In this document: piece by piece, positions 1 to 10,800 of the stretch
Layout: every line of letters begins with the position of its first letter
Numbering within the stretch: the stretch's first letter is position 1
Source: Phallusia fumigata
Lineage: Eukaryota; Chordata; Ascidiacea; Phlebobranchia; Ascidiidae
Reading direction: 5' to 3'
Assembly (NCBI GenBank): GCA_008931825.1
Contig: QXVZ01020065.1
Location: forward strand, 1-26,662
Length of the DNA: 26,662 nucleotides
Position numbers and translations under genes: made by a program
The notes under the pieces: model-generated
Database searches by the model: none
Told to the model about the DNA's origin: nothing
The model's input: only the letters and a program-made list of their open reading frames with translations

Positions 1-696
1 TTTCAATCATTTACCAGTGTTGGTATATGGGAGGTTTTCTTTTTTCAAAAGCATCACTTATCTCAATACGGAAACCTGTGAGGGTTAATTTACCCGTAGA
101 TTTCCTACATTGCTTGTAATGTACCATCTAAGCTTCAAGCCTTTGTTTTAAAAACAAATATTACATCAGCAATCACAGATACCTTCACAGCAGCATCACA
201 AAATACCCGGCATCCAATGCTTTGGGGAAGTTTGTTGCAATGCTTTGCTTTCTTTCCATCACAGCTAAAAACATTCATTTTGTTACATGGATCTCAATGG
301 TCGTCTGTGGCGATAATAAACAGAAGGGGTGGGGGCATGAGAATTGTGAGACTTGTTAGGGAGCACAACCATGAAAGTTTAAACCACTTTTCAAGACCCA
401 TAAAGTGTTTTTAGAGGGTCCTCGTCAGCTTCTGAAAAACATTGTAACATTTTGGAATGGGCACTTAATTGCAGCACATTTTTACGCAATACAGCCTCTG
501 TGAGATGGAAAGCAGCACAGAGTTCAGCATTGCAGCATATGGTACGCTGGTTAACCTCAGAGCTTGCATGTTAAATAGTTAATAGTTGCACTTACTCTTA
601 GCACATTGAACAGTCAGATACGGGGATGCATAGAAAGCAAGGATTATAGGACATGTGTATGGTTTCGTTTGTGACAATATGTGTTTTTTTCGACAG
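1..696. other. Upstream intronic sequence, no gene recognised
   Basis: This stretch precedes the first recognisable AP3D1 exon and ends in a pyrimidine-rich acceptor (AG at 695-696). I see no exon with protein similarity; the open frames here are short and lack convincing splice sites. It is most simply an AP3D1 intron, since the next exon opens in phase 0 in the middle of the protein, so earlier exons must lie outside the window. Confidence 0.6.
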
Positions 697-3600
697 AAGA
701 AATCCCGAAAACACACGGAAAACCTTCTTGCTGAGGAAGAACCTCCCCTTGTGAATGGGGAAACCCCAACAGAGGTAGTTGAACCTGCAAAACAAAATAC
801 GGAGGATAAAGTGAGTTAGTGTTCGACACTGTGTTGGTTTTTTTAACAACGAAGCAACTTTATGTACTGGATGTGTTTCATAAGGAGGGAAGGTTAAAAA
901 ATGTGTTGACAACAAGTTATGTTGGGTTTTAAGTTTCATGTTAAGTAAATCAATTAGCCTGGCAAATTTGTGTTTAGGGAGAAGATTTAAGTTTCTGGCT
1001 CTCAAACGCTGAACCATCCCAGAAAGAACAAACTCCGGTGAACGGGTAAGTTGCCAACATTTTAAAGCAAAGTGTGACTCACATATTTTAATGTAAATTT
1101 TTAATAGCCGTCTATGCTTATAAAATAAGCCTTTGTCTGATCATGTTTAAAACAAACTACAGCACATGCATTTGATAACAAAGCATAGGTGTCGATCATA
1201 AAATTTTTATGCTGCCACCCCAGAAATTTCTTGGATTGTTGCTTTTGCACCGATAATATTTGCGATAACAGAGTGTATAATATCGCTACAAACCAACGGG
1301 TTTACGTTGCATAATTTTATCACGTGTCAAACCGCTTGGATTTGATCACTTCGCCACCCACACGAAAAAAAAATTTGCTGAAAATTTGTTGCCTATGTAA
1401 TGAAGCCAATGATATAAAAGTTACAAATATGTGTAGAATCAATTGAGGCATAAAATTTGTTTTTCCCAACTACATACACGAAAATTTATAATAAACCAAA
1501 AAGGTTTTCTAAGTGGTCTCCAGCTCCCCCTGGTGGTTATTGGAAACTATGTCTGCAAAATTTTTCTAAAATAAAACAGCTGTTTTTCTTCATTTCTTCT
1601 TAGCACTCAGTTCAATTGTCCATCTGTGATGTCATAGTGCATCCACATTTTTTCAACAAAGGAGGGAATTCACTAATTCACAAGGAATTTAGGCGATAGT
1701 ATGAGCAAAAAGTTCCAAAATAGGGATATACTGTAACAGCAAAGAGCCAATAATGAATTATGAGCTGCAGACAGTGCACACTGTTTCGGCCTATAAGGTC
1801 TCATCGGTGCAGCTGGTGACAGGACATTGGCCGTTTAGGCTAGTCTAGCCAAATTAGGGATATACTGTTGGTGACCTCTTGTGAACAAAAACTTTGCAAC
1901 AAAATACTGTGAATTGCAAATAAAACTCATCCAGAAAGCAGAATTTTGTCACTTAACATGTCAGTCAACAATCCTTGTGCAGCCAACCGTGGTTTTATTT
2001 GTAAAATGCACATTGTGTTGTCCAGGGATGTTGGTGATGGAATGGAGGAGGATGCAAGGATTGATGAGGAGCAAGTTGTGGTTGAAAAGAAGAAAAAACA
2101 CAAGAAAAAGAAGGAAGGAAAAAAGCACAAGAAACATTCAAGGAAGGATGTGGAGGATGAAGAACAAGATGAGGATGGAGGAGCAATCAACAATGGCCAG
2201 GAGGAGGAATTGGTAAAAATATTTTTTCATCCGACAAACTATTACATTTGCTATACAGCTTGTGGGATTTTGGGCAAAAAGCAAATCAGTTGTGCTTGGT
2301 CAACCAGCGGCACTACATATTTGTTGGTTAACTTTTTGTGCTATAACTCACAAAACCTTCCCCTCTTGTGCAAATGATTTATGTGTTTGCAAGACGCAGG
2401 TCACTGTGCAAAAAAATTTTGACCACTTGACACAGTGCTTTTAAATAGTTTAACATATTTTTTCTTACTTGGGGCCCTTGAATACCCTAACCGGAAATTT
2501 AGTTAGTAAATATTATGTTTATATCTGTCAGTTAAGAACAATTAAGCTTTTACAATCGACAACTTTTTAGAATCTAACATACATTGTTTCATAAATTCAA
2601 TGTTAACTTTGGAATATTTCAATCAAAATTTTCCTGGTTGCAGTACTATTTTTTTTTTACTTTTTTACAGCTTTGTTTGTCACTTAGTTTGTGATATTTA
2701 AACTATTTTACTCCGGTCTAAGGTTTCTGAAAGTGTTTGATAAAGCCAGCTGCATTTGTTTGCATTCTGTAAATTTCCATCTACTTCAGCTTCAACTTCA
2801 AAGCTACAAACTCCTTGCCGAGAATCAACAACTAAGAGTTGATTTCGAGACTCGAGCTTCTCACATGGAGGAAAGAAAGTTTGTTGTGTCGTGCGTCTTC
2901 ACAAATCTCACCGACAAACACATCAAGGGAATCGAATTCAACGTACTCGACACATTAAACACAAAGTAAGTAAACTATCTTGCACATGAAACATGGTTTG
3001 TTACATTTTTTGATGAAAATTATTTCAGTTGGTAGCAATTTTACTATACTTATCTTTGTTACAAACATGATGCATAGCAAGGAACTTATTATTCAATTTT
3101 ACCGATTAATTTTGGGTTTGCTACTTTTTCCCACTAAACTCAGACACTGTGAAGTTTACGACTAAATTAAATTCACAGTTCTTTGTTTTAATTTGACTCT
3201 AAGGTTGTGGGTTCAATTCCCGTCCTGTTTTATGTCTGACCCCTGTTTCCCTCAAACAAACAAAGTAGATTTGACGTGAGTCACATCACCTGCTACTTCC
3301 TAAAAGATATTTCGAGTAGTTTTTTCTGCACATAGTTTTTCCTATTTTAAAACCCGCCCTATTTACCAGATTGGTCCGAGATTCTTCCAACAACAGCCAC
3401 GATGCTGTTCCAATACCGTTTTCCCTCCCTCCCCTGTCACGCAATGAGTGTCAGCTCCAGATGACAGCCGCCAGTGTCACGATGCCACAACGAATGCGTG
3501 GCACGGTAACATACATGCTGGTCGACAAGGAGGGCACGAGTCAGGAGAAAATCGATTTCAAACTCCACATTCCCTGCTCTGCTTATCTTGTAACCAAACC

Positions 3601-5578
3601 TTGCTCCAGGTAATGTGGTTTCAGGTCCCTGGACTAAGGGAACTTGACATTTCAATCATTTGATTTAGGACTTGGAACAGTATATTTTATTTTTAACTTT
3701 GTAAAAAGGACAGAGTTGTAGAGTAGTAATGTCTGTTTGTAACATATTACCAATCCTGAAGGCATAGGTGTCGATTTTTTAGCAATTTTTTTGTGTGTAG
3801 CACAAGAGATGCACAAAATTGGACTTTCTGCTGTGTTGTTGAATGAGTGAAAAGAAATTTCTGTCGCTTGTATTGCATGTGTTTTGGTGTAAACCAGATT
3901 TCCAGTGGGGTGGCTGCCACCCTGGGAATCGACGCCTATGTCTGGAGGTTGCCAAAAGTTTTATCAAAAGTTATCCTTGTTTTAAAATGTAAACTGTTTA
4001 GTACGAGATAAAATATATTATTATGGATGTATGTTGTGTTCAAATCCATTGAGAAAATTGGTTGGCCTTCCAAGCATTTAGTAAGGCTAGAAAAAAAATC
4101 ATTAGGTTTGCATTTTCCCTACTAATGCGCTTTTTTTGGAATTTGTAGCAGTGTNACAAGGACGGCACGAGTCAGGAGAAAATCGATTTCAAACTTCACA
4201 TTCCCTGCTCTGCTTATCTTGTAACCAAACCTTGCTCCAGGTAATGTGGTTTGAGCTCCCTGGACTAAGGGGACATTTCAATCATTTGATTTAGGACATG
4301 GTACAGTATCTTATATTTTTAACTTTGTAAAAAGGACAGAGTTGTAGAGTAGTAATGTCTGTTTGTAACATAGTACCAATCCTGGAGGCATAGGCGTCGA
4401 TTTTTTAGCAATTTTTTTGTGTGTAGCACAAGAGATGCACAAAATTGGACTTTCCGCTGTGTTGTTGAATGAGCGAAAAGAAATTTCTGTCGCTTGTATC
4501 GCATGTGTTTTGGTGTAAACCAGATTTCCAGTGGGGTGGCTGCCACCCTGGGAATCGACGCCTATGTCTGGAGGTTGCCAAAAGTTTTATCAAAAGTTAT
4601 CCTTGTTTTAAAATGTAAACTGTTTAGTACGAGATAAAATATATTATTATGGATGTATGTTGTGTTTAAATCCATTGAGAAAATTGGTTGGCCTTCCAAG
4701 CATTTAGTAGGGCTAGAAAAAATTCATTAGGTTTGCATTTTCCATACTAATGCCCTGTTTTTGGAATTTGTGGCAGTGTTAAATTAAAACAATTTTTTTC
4801 CAACACTTTTTAGCTCAAATTTCACAAAACTTCTTTCATCTGGAGACATTTCTGAGAAATCATCGTTACGCATCACTGCACCTGATTTGAAGTTCACTCA
4901 AGCATTACAAAAACTTTGTTTCTTTTTGAAGTTTTGTGGTAATTATTACATGTCATGTGGTAATGCAAGTTCAATTGTTACTCATATTTATGCATTGTGA
5001 CATCACAGTTGTTGAACAAGTTGGCGACAGTGCATCGTTGTACACATCTTCTATACAGAGACATCATATTTGCTTACTTGTCAAAGTAGTGGTAAGTTCA
5101 TTTTATTTCAAGAATAATAACTTGCAATTTGCGCTAATTCTTACGGCTCGAAACACTATAATGTTATTCTTATACGGTGAAACAACAGCTGGGCTTCCAT
5201 ATTTTCATTTTTACAAAGAAGTGTTTCTCTTGAGTATGCGAATAGATAAAAGTATGTTTCATAAAACTTACCAAATTACAATGACAAAAAGCATATTCAC
5301 CCCTGTACTTGTCAACTTCTGCTCCAGACTCATGATCAGCAGATTTAGTTTAGCACAGGGAACCAAAACATCTCAATACTAAGTACCCAGCTCATCTCAT
5401 CCATGTTTCTTATAAACTCTAAATATCATATTTTAACCTACCACCAAGTTGGTACACTGGCACTTAATCTACCTCGATTATTTTTCAGCCCAATGGTTTA
5501 TCGATTGATGGCAAAAGCGACAATCCAACACTTCTATCGAACATTATGGACCAACTAAAAGAAGTAATCAGTGCATGA
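697..5578 (+). CDS. AP3D1: AP-3 complex subunit delta, C-terminal eight exons
   Basis: Exons 697-810, 978-1045, 2026-2212, 2790-2965, 3370-3609, 4814-4938, 5009-5091 and 5489-5578 (TGA 5576-5578) join in phase through GT-AG introns to 361 codons including stop. The 5' end lies outside the window. The delta subunit is a large chain of the AP-3 clathrin-adaptor complex, which sorts cargo from endosome/trans-Golgi to lysosomes and lysosome-related organelles. The visible part is the hinge and ear. The second exon encodes GEDLSFWLSNAEPSQ. The third is extremely lysine-rich (VEKKKKHKKKKEGKKHKK), the delta hinge hallmark. The last three exons encode VVEQVGDSASLYTSSIQ, HHICLLVK and SIDGKSDNPTLLSN, which match the extreme C-terminus of animal AP3D1. 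Known deltas exceed 1,100 residues, so this is roughly the last third. The donor at 5092 could instead be at 5086 in the same phase. An ~630 bp tandem duplication lies in the intron after exon 5. Confidence 0.92.
1183..1240 (-). mobile_element. Fragment related to the 178-bp MITE
   Basis: CATAGGTGTCGAT at 1183 is followed by GCTGCCACCCCAGAAATTTC. Both blocks occur in the same order in the reverse complement of the 3' end of the MITE at 3763-3940 (CATAGGCGTCGATT, then GGCAGCCACCCCACTGGAAATC). The remainder and the other terminus are not recognisable, so this is read as a truncated or diverged relative in the opposite orientation. Confidence 0.4.
1721..1868. mobile_element. 120-bp insert flanked by 14-bp direct repeats
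   Basis: TAGGGATATACTGT occurs exactly at 1721-1734 and 1855-1868. The 120 bases between include GTTTCGGCCTATAAGGTCTC, which is richer in GC than the surrounding intron. A perfect 14-bp flanking repeat around a short GC-richer block is the footprint expected of a SINE-like retroposon. The family was not identified, and no tail or internal polymerase III boxes are clear. Confidence 0.4.
3200..3220 (+). repeat. tRNA-like B-box fragment
   Basis: GGTTGTGGGTTCAATTCCCG contains a polymerase III B-box-like core. Near-identical cores occur at 19127 and 24318 on the minus strand, which suggests remnants of a dispersed tRNA-derived SINE. No cloverleaf can be folded here, so it is not called a tRNA gene. 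Confidence 0.35.
3763..3940 (+). mobile_element. 178-bp MITE, copy 1
   Basis: The element starts CATAGGTGTCGATT and ends AATCGACGCCTATG, terminal inverted repeats matching at 13 of 14 positions. A second internal palindrome, GGTGGC-T-GCCACC, lies near its right end. It has no coding capacity, so it would be nonautonomous. The flanks carry CTGAAGG on the left and CTGGAGG on the right. Confidence 0.75.
4389..4566 (+). mobile_element. 178-bp MITE, copy 2
   Basis: This is the same element inside the second tandem copy. The 14-bp terminal inverted repeats (CATAGGCGTCGATT and its complement) are perfect, and CTGGAGG flanks both sides, one base away on the right. A 7-8 bp target duplication would fit a hAT-like transposase, but the family is not assigned. 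It was carried here by the duplication, not by independent insertion. Confidence 0.75.
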
Positions 5579-6501
5579 GATAACACACTACTGACATCAA
5601 CCTTTACTTGTGGTAGCTTGTGGTGGTTTGCAGTCCAACAACTGCGAGTTTTTTTGCCCTTAGTTCGGTGTTGGTTGGTATTGTATCTCTATGGACATGA
5701 GCGGTTTTAAAACTTGTTCCTACCAAATGATGGCAGAACTGTGACATCATTAGGCAGTTTATGACATCACCATCATGTTGTTTGTGACATCATCATGTTA
5801 GCATGCTGTGCAATAAGGTACCCTACCTGGCAGTTATGTAGTAAACCTATACGTAGTTAACATGTATATTACTGTAGTTGTGTGAAAAACAAAAGACCAG
5901 CATTTAGAATGACAACTGCTATGTTAGGTTTATAAGCTCTGGTAGAAATGTTAGTAGATTTTAACAAAAAGCTTGGTGGAAGATAAGGAAATAACAATAA
6001 CCCAATATAGTATTCCAATCCATTTACCAATGCAAATCTTTATTGGTTGGTCGTTTAATTGTTGTGACCTAACACAGTTAAACAACAAAATCGTTTCCTA
6101 TCAACATCAATTGCTTGTTACTGAATGAAGTTGGCCAAAAAATTGCAATTAAATACAAAATCATAGCAATCAGCTTGTTAGGCTTTCACATAGATTCACT
6201 TTTTTCATGGCCTTAGTTGCTGCAATTCAAGTTTCCTTGTACTATTAAGTTGCCATTCACTATTTTGGTGTTGTACCTAAATGCTATGCTAGTTGAATTT
6301 CTGGTGCTTCTTAATGCCACCGTTTCACGTAGACACGTTCTGTCACACTTATATACATGGCATATGAACGTTTGTCATTGTAGGATTAGGCTGTAGCGTG
6401 TTTGTCGTATTTATTATTATTGCATCATAATACTCTGTACATAAACCGAACATTTTTATGTTGCAATATGTAACAAACCGTGAGAATGAAATAAAAACAT
6501 C
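5579..6501 (+). other. AP3D1: AP3D1 3' UTR
   Basis: Noncoding sequence after the AP3D1 stop. It is unusually long for such a compact locus, contains several TGACATCA-like boxes between about 5740 and 5800, and ends at a canonical AATAAA (6490-6495). From 5899 to 6501 it has a close second copy at 18523-19097, so the 3' UTR was caught in the segmental duplication of this window. Confidence 0.75.
6490..6495 (+). terminator. AP3D1: Poly(A) signal of AP3D1
   Basis: AATAAA about 910 bases after the stop codon. No other gene lies between, and similarity to the downstream copy stops six bases past it. Confidence 0.65.
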
Positions 6502-7382
6502 GCATTTAAAATGTTCCCAAATTTTTTAGACTGGTACCTTTGCACTGCTTTTGCTTGTTTTTGCTTATTTACAGTTGATAAAACAACATCTTGACTGAGC
6601 TCATAATAATTGCACCACAAACTCGACTGTATTGCACTTCTGATTTCAATGGTGTGGGTCAGTCAGTTTGATTTTAATGGTGTGGGCCAGTTCATTTGGT
6701 TTCAATCTTGTGTTTTTCTCAATAACTTTTTGCACCAGAAAAGTCGAAAATGGAAAGGTTGCGATGGAAACCAACAATAATCCAGCATAATACGACCGAC
6801 ACTTGGTCAGCCGGACATTTCATTAATTGTGGGAAGTGGATTGGTGTTTTCAACATCTATTTGCTGATTCAACATACTCCTATGATACATGGCCAGTGAA
6901 GTTGTTTGTAACACTGGAGTGTTCTAATTTTTAACCTCACACTTATATGAACCAAAGCTTTTTAAGGAACATGAATTTTGGACAAGTTTTTGAGTTTTGC
7001 CAAAACATAAAATTTATTTATTGTACAAAATAAAGTGCATATGGATGTTAAATATGCTTGGTGTTTTCACAGTACATTTCAATGCACAGATAACATACAA
7101 ATCCATTTAGATTTGCCTTTTTTAATAAGTTTTTATTAAAACTTGATTGATAATGGTTTGTTGATAAAGGGTAATAACATGTGATGCAAAACACGGTATG
7201 TTAGATATTGCCATAAAAAGGTACTTTTAATTTTTTAATATTACAGCCTAAAAGCAACTGAGTTACTGAAAGTGTTGCACACTATGGGTTTACCACAAAC
7301 AATAACAACTAATTGCATTTGCACAGGAATACATATCAGGGAAAAAAAATCATGAAAAATCAGCATGTTTGTTGCATTACGG
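6502..7382. other. Intergenic, nothing recognised
   Basis: AT-rich sequence between the convergent ends of AP3D1 and copy A. I see no exon, RNA gene or bounded repeat. The corresponding gap behind copy B (19098-19450) is much shorter and does not obviously align. Confidence 0.5.
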
Positions 7383-7671
7383 CAGGGGTTAGCAACATCT
7401 CGATTATGCAAGTGATTTATGAGTTCATACTACAATATATTTTTTTCATGCCAATATCAGCGACCTGTTTCAGTTTTGACATCAAATGCAAAGCAACTAC
7501 AGCAACAAGCCATAGATAGTATTTGTAAACCAGCCTTTATATGTAACGATTAGCCTACTTAACACGGAAACATTAAAAGCAGTGACGTCAGCAACAAGGT
7601 ATGTGAAGTCATGAACATTTTGACATAATTTGAAAAATGGCACACTGCTTTCAAAAAGTTGCCGTCCCCTG
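7383..7671 (+). mobile_element. hAT-like MITE, ~289 bp
   Basis: The left end CAGGGGTTAGCAAC and the complement of the right end, CAGGGGACGGCAAC, agree at 11 of 14 positions and resemble the CAGGGGTCGGCAAC termini widespread in animal hAT elements. The internal phrase AAAAATGGCACACTG near the right end is also typical. The flanks CATTACGG and CATTGCTA could be a decayed 8-bp target duplication. No transposase is encoded. Confidence 0.6.
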
Positions 7672-7740
7672 CATTGCTACCAGTCCTTTCCTCATGTTTT
7701 GAAGGCACCAACTTTGCCCAAATTGTTAAAGAGATGACAG

Positions 7741-7746
7741 TTTATT
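7741..7746 (-). terminator. Poly(A) signal of copy A
   Basis: TTTATT on the plus strand reads AATAAA on the minus strand, about 130 bases after the stop codon of copy A. Confidence 0.5.
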
Positions 7747-7874
7747 ACTTTGTCTTTTACAGTCTTACCGAAAATTACATTGGAATTATACTTGGCTACA
7801 ATCACATCACTATAATTTGCGACCCCAAGTGCTAAAAGTCAAACTGGCACACATCATAATACAAAAAATTTGAG

Positions 7875-10800
7875 CTACTTTAATGGAAAGATTCTGGCAA
7901 AGTCATTTCCATCTATCCCAGTGATGACTCGCCATGTTCTGGTATTTAGGCTAAATTCTTTTAGCAGCCAACCTTCATGTTTGCTTTATAAAAATAAACC
8001 AGGTGAAGGTTTTAAACATTTCTTCATAATAAAGACATGCAACAGTTTTGTTGCTGTTGAGGAAAGTGTGTTTCAAGCTATTTACTGCATTATTGAACAT
8101 AATACATTTTACCAATAACCTTGAAAAGAGCTTGGCTTGTTTTACGTAAGTACAGCCAAAGCAACAGCTAGTCAATAACAGCAGAGTAATGAGAGTGAGA
8201 CGATCTAAAACATGATTTTAGATTCAAAGCATCTTACCTGCAAACAACAGCAACGATATTTCCACGCACAAGACAAGCATCTCGTACTTGACTGATCTCT
8301 GTTAATGTGCTCAGTTTCGAAGTTGTTTCATTTTGTGTGTGGTACAGCCACAAACAAAAGTTTGATCCTTCTGTATAAAATTGACAGAAAAGCCTTAAAG
8401 CTGGCTATTCTGACAGTTTAGTATTTTGTAGTCAAATTTCCATTGGGTCACGTGCATAAACAACCCTTAAACTTTTACAAACCTTGAGCAAACAAATACA
8501 TATCATCCATAGAAGCAACCGCTAATACAACATTTTCAATCTTCTTTGCAGCTGGTAGCCATGTTTTGCTTTCAACATTCCAGTATTGCCAGGATGGAAA
8601 GCGATAAACCCGTTCTGTAGAATGTGTTGGGAGTGGTTTGTAAAATTGTGATTTTTTTACTTTTTGAGTCACAAGAAACTTACGTAACAACATAGGTTTG
8701 TATAAAAAAAAATTCACTTTTTTTGTTACACCTTTTTACAGAGAAACTTTTTTGATGCTATTTCCTTCACAAATAAAACCATAACATTCATACCATAAGT
8801 GGCACCAAGACACGTGTCCCTTTCACGACTCCTGATGTTTGAAAAATTCGTCCATGTTCTGGTTGCAGCATCAAACATATAAGTATTGGCATAAGAGTCA
8901 TCTTTCCAAGCAAATATTTGAGCTAAAGCAAAAAAATAACTGTGGAGAGCTTCCTAACTACAGCCACTAGAATGGTAAATGCTGTAGATTCTTTGAATAT
9001 AACTAGGACTGGCCATTAATTTGTATTGTATTGTACTAAATTTAGTTTTAGCCCATAAAATAGTAAATGAGATGAAACATTTCACTAATAGGACAGAAAC
9101 AGGAATTTGTCTGTTTCATTTTATTCTCAGTGGGCTGAAATGTGGCAGGCTCATAATAGGTCCACCAACGAGCTCGACCTTTTTATTGTGATTTGTTGGT
9201 AATTTCTGTTTTTTGACTTGGAAATGGTGGCTTAAAATTAAATAAGTGATCAAAATCTTTTGTTGATTGAGTTCAGTGAAACATTTTTATATTCCGCTGG
9301 TGAGTGGCATAACTTTTCTATTCAGCACAGCACCAGGAAAAAGAAACTAAACAGAAATATATTATGGGTAGATGGCTACAGGTATCACATGCTCACAATC
9401 ATTCATGACGGTTGCCACTATTCCTGCATATTGTCCTGGAAGTGAAGTTTCCTTTTTCCATCCAGCTGTAGGTGTATTGACATTCAACTTTTCCACATCA
9501 GTTGAACTGTTGCCTGTAGTTCTGTGTCCAAATGAAGAGCTGAATGCAAAGCAAGTGGTTCTGTCACTGGTTCCGAGTAGATAAATACAATTTTGCATCT
9601 TCACAGCCCCAGCATAACCACTGAATTCTTTCTGCATAAAGTATAACCTTTTTAACGATCAATTTGCTGCATGATAATTATAATAGCCCACAGCAAGATA
9701 TGGACCAATACAAAAATGTTAAAGCACAAGCTATGTTTAAACTTACAAGTAAAACATTTTCTTTGAATCTAGACCTGACATCAAACTTTTTCACAGTTCC
9801 ATATGAACACAAAACCAACAAACAAGTTGATGGATCTGAATGTAAAGCTTAAATCACTTTGTTAATAAATGTATTGCAAGGGGCTCAGCAACCCAGGACC
9901 AGACCTTTTACTGTATGCTAAAAAAAGGTTATCTTGGATTTAAAGTACGTAGGTAGTATTTGAAAAGTTACAACAGCAGCCTATCTGAGGCTTATTGTGC
10001 TACACAGGCTTGATGGCTTAATTTGATGAAATTTAAACAACAAATGGCATAAACTGTTTAGATAAACTGGTGGATTGCAGATAAAATGTTGTCAAAGATT
10101 TTTAAATACCGCCACAAGCTAGATTTTTGTGTGTCAAAAATATGGTGGTGAATTGACTAAAACTTTTTGTTATTGTGCAAGACTTTTTTTCTGGCAACAA
10201 CAATCACAAACGTCGTACCTAACTCCCGTCGATCTTGAATGAGAACTTGTTCAGAAATCCTGCCCACAACTTTTTTTGTTGTATTGTGATCATCCAATAA
10301 AATATCCTGAAACCACACAAGCTGTTTTACATTCGGTCATTGTTCATTACTTAGTTTATTACCCACCTGATCCTGGACTGCTTGTGAGAAAAAATATTTA
10401 CTTATTTTTTTTAAATCCAACATTGAGAATAGTTCGGGAAAGAAACTTTTTCGTTTTTCTTTGTCCTGTTTCACCCAAGACACAATTAATGTGTACGCAT
10501 CCTCTTCCTTTTTCACCTTTTTGCAAAAGCTCATTGTAAGTTTCACAACGTATTGTACTGCAGCTAGTATTTAGTACTTCAAAATATACAAAGAGTACAC
10601 AGAATAAAAGTATTTTAGATAGCAAAAACAGTCATGAATGAAAAATGATTTATTGATTTCATTTAACATTAGCTAAGCATCATTGTATGAATGTCAACCA
10701 AGGTTTTGTGTTGTTGCATATCAAACTGAAATATTGCAAAAACATGTCACAAATAGTACATTCACATTAGCGAAAAAAAACTTACATTTTTATTCTTTAG

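Larger units (their letters stand above)
3526..4780. repeat. ~630-bp tandem duplication with N junction
   Basis: The stretch 3526-4154, running from inside AP3D1 exon 5 (ACAAGGAGGGCACG) through its donor and the MITE to GGAATTTGTAGCAGTGT, is repeated at 4156-4780 with only a few percent differences. The second copy holds a 3' piece of the exon (from about 4156 to the GTAATG donor after 4238) but no acceptor, so it is probably not spliced in. The single N at 4155 sits exactly at the junction. Confidence 0.9.

Noticed and set aside
598-1017. 139-codon minus-strand ORF
   Set aside because: It is antisense to AP3D1 exons 697-810 and 978-1045 and crosses their intron; it has no recognisable domain.
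3779-4593. Pair of near-identical minus-strand ORFs
   Set aside because: They lie inside the two copies of the 178-bp MITE and flanks; the similarity comes from the tandem duplication and there is no sign of coding selection.
4936-5382. 148-codon plus-strand ORF
   Set aside because: It runs through two AP3D1 introns and the exon 5009-5091; only that exon is similar to AP3D1, the rest is intron read-through.
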